Assembly: GCA_013423325.1 (NCBI GenBank)
Contig: BLJB01000233.1
Location: 1 to 64,000 of the forward strand
Source: Usnea hakonensis
Taxonomy: Eukaryota > Ascomycota > Lecanoromycetes > Lecanorales > Parmeliaceae
DNA length: 64,000 nt
Direction: 5' to 3'
Shown here piece by piece: positions 45,230-55,513 of this stretch; position 1 is the first letter of the stretch; each line of letters begins with the position of its first letter. Under the pieces are notes generated by a model. That model did no database searches, was not told the DNA's origin, and saw nothing but the letters and a program-made list of their open reading frames with translations. The position numbers were made by a program, and so were the translations under genes.

Positions 45230-46078
45230 ATGTCCGCCAGCAAAGAGGTTTTCGATCTCATTGACCCCGCTAAATCATGGAGTACCGCTTCTGCTAGCTA
45301 CGCAGAACGTGTGGGACGCATGTGCCGTCACGCCGCAAACCACTTGATTCGTACCTCTCACGATCTATATCCCTTCCGTGTGCCTGGCTCCTACGTTTTC
45401 GATAACGGCGCTGGCACTGGAACCGTGACCGATGTCGTCGTGGAGTTATTTCCTGGCATTCAAGTGCTCGCTACAGATATTGCTCCTGGAATGCTGGAGG
45501 CGATCGATGCAAAGCAGATTCCTAATGTAACTACAAGAGTTGCTGATGCGAGCAAACTAAATAACGTCGCCCCGCTAGGAGCCGACCCTACCTTCACCCA
45601 TGCTTTCAATACTTTCATGGTCATGTTCACCTTGGAGCCCCTCAATGTTGTACGCGAGATGCATCGCGTACTTGAGCCAGGAGGACTCATTGGCTTGGGG
45701 GTCTGGGGCGAACGAATTGGACCAAACACTCTTTGGGAAGAAGCGTGTCAGACCCTCGATCCGACGTACAAGCTGCCATCGCCATTTGCGGACCCTAACG
45801 CCTGGCGCACCGAAGAGGAATTAGCCCAAGCTTTACGTCAAGTGGGTTTCAAAGAAGTCCATACACAAATGTACAAGGTTCCTTTTGAGTTTGAAAATAC
45901 TGCAGCCTATATGAAGTTCTGGTACGAGGCCAAGAACCCTGTAGCCGATCGATTCAAGCACTCATTTACAGGCGACCAAGAGGAAGCAAAGAGAGCGCTA
46001 GAGGGTGTGCTCAAGGACAAATACAAAGACGCAACAAATATCATCGTGGAGACTGTTCTAGCCACAGGCAGGAAATAG
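45230..46078 (+). CDS. SAM-dependent methyltransferase (282 aa)
   Basis: A single-exon, intact-looking class I methyltransferase of 282 residues. Motif I is VFDNGAGTGTVTD (residues 56-68). An acidic residue following strand 2 (VLATDIAPGMLEAID) and TFMVMFTLEPLNVVREMHRVLEPGGLIGLGVW complete the AdoMet site; the latter is the typical post-motif with LKPGG-like turn. Substrate cannot be inferred; the family covers small-molecule methyltransferases of secondary metabolism and others. Its promoter is short, with the TA-flanked inverted-repeat element ending at 45107. Neighbours on both sides are broken genes, so no pathway is implied. Confidence 0.85.
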   Translation: MSASKEVFDLIDPAKSWSTASASYAERVGRMCRHAANHLIRTSHDLYPFRVPGSYVFDNGAGTGTVTDVVVELFPGIQVLATDIAPGMLEAIDAKQIPNVTTRVADASKLNNVAPLGADPTFTHAFNTFMVMFTLEPLNVVREMHRVLEPGGLIGLGVWGERIGPNTLWEEACQTLDPTYKLPSPFADPNAWRTEEELAQALRQVGFKEVHTQMYKVPFEFENTAAYMKFWYEAKNPVADRFKHSFTGDQEEAKRALEGVLKDKYKDATNIIVETVLATGRK

Positions 46079-46244
46079 ACATGTTTAGAGAAAGGAAGAA
46101 ATCCTTCTAATCAGTGCATAAAGAAGAAGTACTCGTTGAGAATCAAAGATGGTAGAAATCGAATGCAAATTGTCTCAATATTTCTAACTCCCTAGGGTCG
46201 TCGTTACTTCTTGGCTGCTTAGTAGCACACAGCCAAAATAAGCA

Positions 46245-46610
46245 TCATATGTCGTGTTCGGCAGACTCCTGTGCAGCAGTGAAAGTTCTCTCGACCCTGA
46301 TTTGATTTTGTTTGGGTAGAGGCTCCATCTCGATATCATTGGGCGTGTTTGATGGAAAAATATCCGCATGTGATGCGGTTGATTCGTTCTCCTGATGCAT
46401 ATTAGAGGAGATGGCGTGAGATCGCTGAGAACGTTGTCGGCTTGACTGAGAGCTCCCAAGTGATGCAATACTTCGCACGCTCCTCACGATACTTTCAAGA
46501 GCCTTGGTACGAAATAAGCCATACATTGTTGGAAGACAGGCTGCTGTGAGTCCACAACCAGTTTCAATAATACACCAGTAAATACCATTGGTGGAAAGGA
46601 CTTCGGTAGC
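46245..46610 (-). pseudogene. C-terminal relic of a SAT4/fungal rhodopsin-domain protein
   Basis: The frame reads STNGIYWCIIETGCGLTAAC, then LPTMYGLFRTKALESIV and a Ser/Gln-rich tail ending at 46245. The helix with IETG and LPT is the last one in the SAT4 integral-membrane family, and the polar tail is usual there. The preceding helices are missing: just upstream on this strand are an in-frame stop and non-hydrophobic sequence. It is a 3' fragment of a lost gene. Confidence 0.6.
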
Positions 46611-47139
46611 TTTTACTTAAGATGACGCCCAGCTATAAGAAAGGCTGATCAGGTCTCGTCATCATCGTACATGATTCATTTCCGCTACCGTGCATTGGTG
46701 ACATGACGCCTGGGTGTTCATATGCATGGTGTGACTACACTTCACTCGGCATGCCTGGCCCGTATGAAGATTTCTCGGTTGTCTTCTCGAGTCGGACAAC
46801 TGTACTTTTCGATCGACGTTACGTGTATGTTCTTCGCGCCATCTACATCATGACTTTATGAGAATGGCTGCACGCCCACCGCTTGATGGGGACATATTTC
46901 CAAGATAAAGATCATCACTACGAGGGGCCCTCTTTGCGCAGCGCTGCGTGAAGTGATTTGAATAGGCTTAAGACGTAACAATTGGGCAAGGAGGAAGCGC
47001 TGAACCTGGGACATGTAGCGCAAGGCTGCGTCAGGTCTGTCGCAGCTACGCGATTGTCGTACTTTTAGCTAACGCTCTTCAGTGACCACCCTTCTCCCCT
47101 CCCGCCTCCAGCTCCTCCAGCTCCTCTTCCTCATTCTTC

Positions 47140-47190
47140 TCCTACTCTTTTTCCTCCTCCTCCTCCTCCTCCTCCTCCTCCTCTTCCTCC
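47140..47190. repeat. CTC/TCC trinucleotide microsatellite
   Basis: About 14 nearly uninterrupted TCC units in a CT-rich context. The Arg-rich open frame on the other strand is a product of this repeat. Confidence 0.85.
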
Positions 47191-47463
47191 TACTCGCAGC
47201 CCCGAAGATCTGATCGACCCAAGCGAAACATCCACACACTAAGGCGGTAGCTTTCCCATGCAAGCCTGCCGTGCCATCACCACGGATCCGGAGATACACT
47301 TCAATAAAGAACTAGCCGTGGAGGCTGTAGCCTCTACTTTCAAAATAGAGCCATGCGAGGCGCGAGTCCGCTCGGTACAACTTGCAGCAGGGGTGGGATC
47401 ACAAAGCTGGGGAGGGCTTCCAACGAATGGTTTCGGATTCGGGGAGCTTGAAGGGTAGTTGAT

Positions 47464-47548
47464 GTGAAAAGAGAAAGAAAAAGAGAGAAGGAGATAGAGA
47501 GAGAGAGAAAGAAAGAGAGAGAGAGAGAGAGGGGGGGGGGGGAGAGAA
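47464..47548. repeat. GA-rich microsatellite with G run
   Basis: AGAGAGAGA and GAAAGA units followed by an 11-bp G run and GAGAGAAAG. The charged or Ser/Leu-rich open frames on both strands are products of this repeat. Confidence 0.85.
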
Positions 47549-48247
47549 AGTCATGGAAGTGTCGGCATTGCACACAATCATCTAGAGAGATAAAATCCAC
47601 CTACCTATTTTTGAGGAGACAGTTGCTCGTCCTACCAGTATCGGAATACTATAAGTAGATCAAGAACCACTAGCACGCAGAGTGGGAAGCTAGATGCTAT
47701 ACGTCTCTAGCATTAGTCCCGGACTTACCTAGTAGAGATAAGGCTGTTGGAGTATCGGCTTCGCTCGCGGATCGTATAGATATTTGGCGACCATATTTAG
47801 ATTGATACTTGGGTGCATTGAGATCTAAGACTGTCGTATGATTAAGAGTACTTTCTTTCTTGCCTACCGGGAACCTTTACCATACCTTGAAAACGAGAGG
47901 ATGATTTTGCTTTCTTTGAGTCCTACGAGAGATCACTGGATCTTCGCGGTCTGCAATCAACCGGCTAGAAGTAGTGAATTTCGAAGAGTAGACGGAGGGA
48001 TACAAACATGTAGTAACGCGGTATCTTGACAGTCATTGGAAAATAAGTCAAACAGCTTGAACCGCGTGTTTCCGATGCAGATGATAGAACCAAAAAGGAA
48101 GGCGAAGGATCCGAGGCTTACGCTAACATCATTAAAATATTCTCTAGTCCATAACATCCCAACAGCCAGCTCACTCATTAGAACATAAAAATAATATACC
48201 AAATGCTCTAGAGCGCTGCAGACTTCATACTCATCTAGAATCCCACC

Positions 48248-50541
48248 ATGAGCAGCTCGAGTATCATCGGCTATGTCGATCCATTGATCGTATCTCCCGG
48301 TGCTTCCATAGCTATCAAAATCTCTTGCCACCAGCCCACCTTCAGCAGCAAGATCCTCCGCCTTTAAGCTAGCTTCAATCATGCGGACGCTCCGCCAGTA
48401 GCGCATCAACTCATCGAAAGTATTCCACAACAATCTCATCAAGGCAAACCGCAATTCAGCCGTACCGGCTCCTTCATACGCATTCTCTCCTGGGGAGGGA
48501 GGTACGACACTGGAAGATATGGACTCTTTGTCCATCCGCTTCTGGTGTCAGGCCACTCTCCCAGAAGGAGCGGAGCACGAGCAGTTTCTTTTCTCGTCGT
48601 TTGATGATGCGACGTCCACTGGCTTCGCCAGCTTTCTGGACGAGACTGGTAATGTCAGAGCTCGAATTGGAGGCCCGGACAAGACACAGGAAGTTTCATT
48701 CTCAATTAAGCTTTCTAGACACCAATGGCATCACATCAGTTTTGCCATTAACCGATTGACTAGAAAAGTCCAATTGAGAGCGCAAGCCAAAATTGCAGGC
48801 ATCGGAGAAGCCCCTCTTCTTTGTCAGCAAGAGAAAACACTAGCTGAGGTTCCCCTAATCATCTCTTCGAAGCCTCTCGTAATCGCCAGCGATTCAATTG
48901 ACACCATTGTAGCCCAACATCCAACGAGATCAGCCACCTTCAATGGCAAGATCAACGGCTTCACTCTTGAGACAGTCTCGAATGGTAGGGTTGAGACTAT
49001 GCTAGACTATGACTTTTCCATTGATATCTCAAGTGACAAAGTCCACGATTTCTCGGGCAAACATCGCCACGGTAGTCTTAGAACGCATCTGCAAGAGGCC
49101 GTAACAAGCCATAACTGGGATGCCAGCCATAATGACTGGACACGTGCTTCATCTGGCTATAGTGCAATATATTTTCATGATGATGATCTGGACGATGCTG
49201 CGTGGGAGACAAGCTTTGAGCTGAAGATCCCACAAAGCGTCTGATCGGGATGCTATGGTGTCCATGTTGACGATGGAGTCGCACGAGATATCATACCATT
49301 CTTTGTAAGACCAGATATGAACACGGTAAAAGCACCACTTGTTGCGCTGATCATGCCTACATTCACCTACACGGGTAAGCAATCCAAGCCAGTGCCATCT
49401 GCAAATTATATGCCAATCCGCAATAGCATACACGAACGAGCATCTTTACGACGAGACAAGAGAGGTCCATTTCGCGGCCGCGAAAGTGAGACAAGACAAA
49501 CACTTTGAGACCCTGAAAGAGCGTCCGGACCTTGGCATCTCTTTGTATGATGGCCACAGCGATGGGTCAGGTACTTGCTACTCTTCTTGCAAGCGGCCAA
49601 TCCTCAACATGAGACCAGACTACTCATTCTGGGCGCACGGAGGCCCTCGAGGATTTTCAGCCGACTTGTGGTATATAGCCTTCCTTGAGCGCGAACTTGG
49701 CGAACAAGGCCACGACGTGATTACAGACCATGACCTTAGTGAATATGGTGCACCACTACTGAAGCGATACAAAGTCTTGCTCTCGGGCAGTCAACCAGAA
49801 TATCCAACTTACAATATGCTGGATTCTTACGCTTCCTTCTTGGAAGCTGGTGGCCACTTCATGTATCTGGGCGGCAACGGATACTACTGGGTCACCGCAC
49901 ATGATCGGTACCGTTCCCATCGCATCGAAGGGCGACGTGCTGACCAAGGTTGCAGGACCTTTGGCTTCGTCCCAGGCAACTGGCATCACTCTCTGACCGG
50001 TGAATTGGGAGGCTTGTGGCGTACCAGGGGTCGTCCCCCAAACCAACTGTTTGGCATAGGGTCGTGCGCTATGGGAGTAGCTGATGGAGTTGGATATGGT
50101 ATAACAGAAGAAGCACGATCGGACTCTAGGCTGGCATTTCTCTTTCACGGTTCTGGTCTGGAGAGTGCCAAAATAATTGGAGACTTCGGACTCGTACAGG
50201 CAACTGCATCAGGAGATGAGATTGATCGTCTTGACTACAACCTTGGTACACCCGGCAACGCTGTGGTTATTGCGACGAGCAAGCTGGCAGGGGGCCACTC
50301 GGACGATTATCTTTTATTCAATGAGGAAAGCATGTTTCCTATGACGAATACCACAGGTACGACATCGGATAAGATACGAAGCGACCTTGTCTTCTTTGAA
50401 ACTGCGACTGGAGGTGCAGTGTTCTCTGTTGGGTCCATGAATTGGGTTGGTGCGTTAGCGTGGAAGAACTATGACAACAATATCGCTCAGATGACGGGGA
50501 ATGTGTTGCACGAATTCATTAAGCGTGCCAGAGCTTCATAA
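48248..50541 (+). pseudogene. N,N-dimethylformamidase-like large-subunit gene, disrupted
   Basis: Matches the large subunit of N,N-dimethylformamidase, which hydrolyses a formamide C-N bond with a mononuclear iron. The start is ATG 48248 (MSSSSIIGYVDPLIVSPG). Homology continues through NHADAPPVAHQLIESIPQQ but with an in-frame TAA at 48365-48367. The frame then shifts by +1 near 48455-48475 into SYAFSPGEGGTTLEDMD, and a TGA breaks it at 49242-49244. A LamG-like domain (48519-49240) precedes the C-terminal catalytic domain: IMPTFTYT, intron 49375-49426, then GSGTCYSSCKRPILNMRP, SGSQPEYPTYNMLDSYASFL, MYLGGNGYYW and ASGDEIDRLDYNLGTP. Tyr residues in PEY and NGYYW and the Glu in DEID are candidate iron ligands by analogy. 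Both stops fit C-to-T changes (CAA, CGA). The product would be non-functional unless these are sequencing errors. Confidence 0.72.
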
Positions 50542-51036
50542 TGAACGTCCTGAAGAAGAAATGAGGAAAGATGTTTATACACTTTTCACTTGGACATAGA
50601 GTAGGCAGGAGAGGAAAGAGGAAAGCAGATGCTTTAAATAGAATACAACATATTGCCAAGAGCCAAGTGATACTTTAACATCGTCATAAACGACGCGACT
50701 TGATTGGCCTGTTCTTCCTCGCTTCAGCCTTACAGAGTGCCAAGAGATCCAGGTTTAACCCCTTCCAAGTCTCGCGTACCAAAAGACGGTTAGATGACTT
50801 GTTAGTACAACATAAAAATAACAACACAACACTCATTTTACCAAAAACATACCTTATACAACTTTCGTGTTTTGCTTTTCGTCATCTGAAAAACTTCATC
50901 ATTTTTCCCTTCACCGGCCATCTCTTCTCTCCCCTCTTCTCTTTTCAATCTCCTCTCCCCTCTTCTCTTTTCAATCTCCTCTCCCCTCGTCCTCTCAGCA
51001 CTGTCAACCCTTCCCGCGCCAAAGTAAACACCAACA
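50542..51036. other. Intergenic, CT-rich leader of the next gene
   Basis: The 3' half is a CT-rich stretch with two copies of CTCCTCTCCCCTCTTCTCTT-like sequence (about 50930-50995), directly upstream of the ATG at 51037. No gene is seen. Confidence 0.45.
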
Positions 51037-52277
51037 ATGGCCCGACCTTCGCGTTCCTTAATGTACGCCGACGACGCCACATTTCTCTGGAAACCCATCC
51101 TGCGATTCCTCGCCATTCTCCTCGCAATCATCGGCATAGGAACCACAGCCTGGGTCATGATATCGCGTCTTCACAGACCCATCTCCACCAGCAACCCCGA
51201 TTACTCTGAAGACTACGGCTACAGCTACGGCTACGACGATTTCAACACAGTTGTCTTCTTGCCATGGCAATTCATCACCCTAGGACTCTCCATTCTGTGG
51301 AACATAGCCAACATCACGACCCTCCTAGTGCGTAACCGCGCCATCCACCCCGGCGCCAACGTAGCGTGCGACCTCTTACTTTGGTTGGGACTCTTGGTCA
51401 CGGGTGGTTTCGCGACTCTGGGCTCGGTGAATTATTTTTATTATTACCCAGACGATGATTACAGTGATGATGGCGATTTGGGGTATGGAGGTGGGACGTA
51501 CAGCAACGGCACACAGTTCGAGTACGCCGCGAACGGGACCATGATTCCAGTGACGAATTCGGCCAATCAATGTGGGGACTTTACCAGTTGTGCTGCACGG
51601 GACGAATTTGTCAGTGCTGTACAGCACAGAGGAGTGGTCATTGCAGTAGGTGCTGCCATGGCCTTTGTTGTTTTGTAAGTCTACCCTATCTTTTCTATAA
51701 TTTCGACACTCTCCATCCTGCACCATTTCACTTTTCCATAACGATCCATTTTTCCCCCTCAGAGTCACTAACAACAGCATCCAGACTCTTCCATTTCGCC
51801 CTCTTCATCTCCGCCTGCCGCTACACCAACTCCCGTCGCCGATCCGTCACCAGCCGACAAGCCCGAGCCATCACAACCGAAGCCACCGAAATAGCGCGCA
51901 AGATGATAGCCGACATGACCGGACCCAACGGGGGCTTCGTCCCGCGAACCCAAGCCCCGCAGGGCAGTAACTACCAGCCCCTCCAGCAGAACGACGCGGG
52001 GGAAGCCATGGAAATGCGGCAGCGGCAAACTCGAGCTCAACCAGGATACGACTACCAGCCCGTTCAGCAAAACGAGATGGAAGACGCCCGAGCAGAGCAG
52101 ATGTCGCCCGAAGAGGGTCAGCAACGGCACTACGAACAGGCAACTCCTGCCTTCCCGACCGGAGAATCGTCCCTAGCCGCTCAGCGAAGAGCCAAGCAAA
52201 GGACAGTCAACGTGCTAGATGAAGATATCCATCCGGCACTGAGGGACGATCCGGATGTAGTATCGCACGCCATATAG
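51037..52277 (+). CDS. Four-helix fungal membrane protein of unknown function (376 aa)
   Basis: Two exons (51037-51674 and 51785-52277) give 376 residues. Four hydrophobic helices can be read: FLAILLAIIGIGTTAWVMI, FLPWQFITLGLSILWNIANI, LLLWLGLLVTGGFATLGSV and AVGAAMAFVVL joined across the intron to LFHFALFISACRYT. The helix 3-4 loop is rich in Asp, Tyr and Gly with possible N-glycosylation sites. The C-terminal tail of about 150 residues is polar and Gln-rich, with two similar SNYQPLQQN / YDYQPVQQN segments. This layout resembles MARVEL-like fungal proteins; the function is unknown. The gene looks intact. Confidence 0.78.
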
Positions 52278-52721
52278 AAAGCAAGCCCTTTCAAACATTA
52301 ATAGCAGACGGACGCGTGAATGTGAATTGCAGAAGCCGTGGCAGCACCTATCTACCTTCTGGAACACATTGAGATTCCATAGCATAGCGACTCGGGCGGG
52401 CGGCTGTTTTTAACGTAATCTCTCCGGCGCCGAGTATTATAGCGCTCTGCCGTGAAAATACAAGATACCCACATTTGCGAAGAATGTATATATAACAAGA
52501 AGAAGAAAGAGCGCGATGACTGTTAAGAAATGTCGTTTGGACGGTGCAAATCAAATATCCCGCAAATCCCGCCCTAGCTGATACCAGCTCCGTACGCCTC
52601 GCTTAAAAACCGACATAAAGATTTACTTGTACATGGTGGTAGCCCTTCTATACCCAAAATCCTCTAGCCAGGACACGCGTTTCTTGTTATCCCCAAAAAT
52701 CCACTTTCGCACTGAGTCTCA
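52278..52721. other. Short intergenic region between convergent genes
   Basis: Separates the 3' ends of two membrane-protein genes. No gene seen. Confidence 0.4.
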
Positions 52722-54600
52722 CTAATATGGCAGCACAACCGGAGGTGCCCAAGCTGCTTGCGGCGGTAATCTAGACTCGTATTCCGGGATAATGAGCCGG
52801 TCCGAAGAACCCTGTCTTGAAAAAAGATCCGTGGACGAGTATGCGGATCGGAGAGACGGTCGCAGTATTTCCGACGACCGTGCAGGTGTGTAAGGGGTGG
52901 GTTGTAGCATTGGCGATTGTGGGCGTGATCGAGGCGCTGGGGTGGTTTGGTACAGCGGTGAGTGGCGGACGTGGACAAGGGGGACTTTGGGATGTTCGTG
53001 GTAGTATTCTAGCAGTGATCCGTCCTCACTAGATACTCGCACGGGATCATCGTACCAAGTTTTGAATTCCTCGTAGGAATTCCTGATGTCCTTTTCAAAG
53101 AAATTCTTAATGTCTTCGAAAAAGAACGTTTTGATGTCTTCGACTTTGCTGCCGTTCTTTATGCTTGATCCCTTCTTACGAACATTCTTGGCCGTTTTGT
53201 ATTTAGTCGAAAGTTTCTGGATGATAGCGGCGATAATGACAAAGGCAGCACTAACCCAAGTGCCCCACTAGAAGACGTCAACTCCAAGAAACACCTCTGC
53301 TCTTGGTCTGCTTACCTGTCCAATAGCATCTTCACTTTCAGCGACCGGATAACTCCAAGTGATGAATTCGTTGACGACCACGGATGATACAAAAATAAAT
53401 GGGCAAACCAAGGCGCACGCTATCGCAGCGACGAAGAAAAAGCCTGAAACAGTCTTCCCAAAATAGTACCGGAGTCTTGATCCGAATGTAGCGCGTTTTT
53501 CCAGGGGAGTGATCCCAGCAAAGATGCAGAAGGTCCGATTTCGGACCCTTTTCTGAGTCCATTGGTTCTCAATGATTCCAAGTATGCCTTGAGCGATGAT
53601 CCACATGAGGAACAAAGAGTTGGCTTTGTAGAGTCTATTGACGAGTGGACTGTAAAGTATTTTCCCAACTCTATCGGATATCAGCAACGCCGAGACGCCT
53701 TGGTTATTTCTCATTGGAGTGTCAGGTAAGTTGAAGGCGCCTAAGTCGGGCTCAGTGTTCTTTCTTTGCGATACTGAGCCAAATAGTCTTACCGCAGGTA
53801 TCGTTACAATTGCACTTCTGATACAGATTTAGTGATTGTCCGGAGTTATTCATTAAGTTGTCGTAGGTGCAGCCCAGGGCGGGATCTAAAGTACAGGTCG
53901 ATAATTGGCTTAGAGCAATCGACGGTGTGACGCCTTTGAGGACAATAACAAAAGTGGGAACCATGGCACAAACGATGAGAATGCCCCAGAAGATCACAAC
54001 GGAATGGGCTTCATGCTCCCGAACCGTGGTTGAGAAACTCAAGATCGGTGTCAACATGATACTGCCGGCAACTAAAATGGGGAAAATCGCCTGCAAGTCA
54101 AGGTCTCCAAGTTTATCTGGCGGCAGAGAGATCCAGTCTAGATTCGTAATCGACGGCGTTTCGTACTTGAAGCGCTGGAGCAGCGCAAAAGCATGTACTG
54201 AAGCAGTCGCCGCATATGTCATTGCTGCTCCAAGTGCGGCGGTTGATAGCCACAGATGTTTCCGGAGGAAGAGACAGAAGATGAGTAAGACGTAGTATAG
54301 GAGTCGGGGCAAAAATCCGTATTGGCCACTGATAGCATATACACATTCCTGCTCGTAGGAAAAGACACTTGGCCGGAATAGCTGATCCACAGTCTTGCCA
54401 ATGGCCCACATATTGGTCTTTGAGGGATCATATTTGAGGATTCCTAGGTCTGTTTGCGGCGTGGTCCAGTTCAAGTTCCCGGAGGCAAATGGGTAGAATA
54501 AGGACGCATTAAAGGGGTAGCTACCATTGGAGAGCTGATTATTTGGATCAAAAGGGTCCAGTAGGAGTGAGCCATTGGATATCGAGGATCCGTTGGACAT
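52722..54600 (-). CDS. Multi-pass fungal membrane protein of unknown function (592 aa)
   Basis: Three exons (54600-53793, 53740-53316, 53267-52722) join in frame to give 592 residues. The first intron (52 nt) must be removed: read straight through, the frame stops at 53752. The N-terminal 100 residues are Asn/Ser-rich and probably lumenal or extracellular (several N-glycosylation sequons). Helices follow, for example FLPRLLYYVLLIFCLFLRK, LSTAALGAAMTYAAT, FPILVAGSIMLTPILSF and FWGILIVCAMVPTFVIVL. A Cys-rich loop (CTLDPALGCTYDN, QKCNCNDTCG) comes next, then two or three more helices and a Ser/Pro-rich cytoplasmic tail. I recognise it as a type of ascomycete-specific membrane protein of unknown role, not as a known transporter. 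The two introns have good GT/AG ends. Confidence 0.8.
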
Positions 54601-55513
54601 GTTGAGTTTCGCCTTGTGGGCTTTTGCTAGCGAAGAACGACAGCCTTTGTTTGACGCCTTATGCTATGCTCCTCATCGGCAAACTTGTCGCACCGGCCTC
54701 TGCTATATGTGTCCGTGTCTCTAATGTGGCTGTAGCACGGTGTTCGAGGTTGACGTGTGAACCAATCGAGACTTGAGAGGCACTCAATACCGTACCCCAG
54801 GGCGTCTAGTGCATCAGGCTGAAGATCTGCGCTTGCGTATTCGTATGATGGCGTCAAGCTCCGCAATGGCAGAATTTGATGGACTAAACAAATGAACAGA
54901 AGATAGCTCGTTGCGAGAAAATGGAGAATGAAAGTATGTTGTAGATGAGGAAAAGAGGATGGAAAAGGACGGAGAAGGAAACAAGAAACAACAAAAATAG
55001 AACACGGCAGAACATGGCAGAACGTGGCCGGACATGATGGATAGCTGCAGTGTAACAGTGTAATATGCGTGTCGGCTTGAGGGAAAATTGATAGGGTCGT
55101 TGAAAATATAAGGTGCTTAGGAGATATCGAAGGGCTGGTTGGGGTCCGAGGCGTCCAATTAAAAACTTAGTTAGCTAAGGAGATCAGCCGCTAGAGTACC
55201 TCGCCGGCCAGAGCGCGCTTAGCCTATAGCCTACTGCAAGCATCAACAGCCTCCTTATAAATATTGCAAGTGCTACCTTAAGTACAGACTGCTAATTATA
55301 GCACTAGCGGACCATCGTTGTGCTCTTATCGTCAACACAGCAGGCTGGTCCGATTCGGCTGACTGAGAACCTTATGTAGGAATTTACTGTAGTACTGATA
55401 AGCATTTGCGCGAGACATGTGGATGCTACTCATAGGCAAAGGTCATAGTCTTATCGATCAACATTACCTCATCCCAATTCTCTCTCCCTGTGCGGCTATT
55501 CTGTAGAGCGGGG
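54601..55513. other. Intergenic region
   Basis: Promoter side of the 54.6-kb gene plus AT-rich DNA downstream of the polyketide synthase remnant. No gene seen. Confidence 0.4.

Larger units (their letters stand above)
46611..48247. other. Gene-poor region with microsatellites
   Basis: Contains the two simple repeats listed separately. Open frames here derive from them or are short. Confidence 0.45.

Noticed and set aside
47957..48535. 192-residue minus-strand frame
   Set aside because: The plus strand of the same DNA carries the start of the dimethylformamidase-like pseudogene; the minus reading is mostly its shadow.
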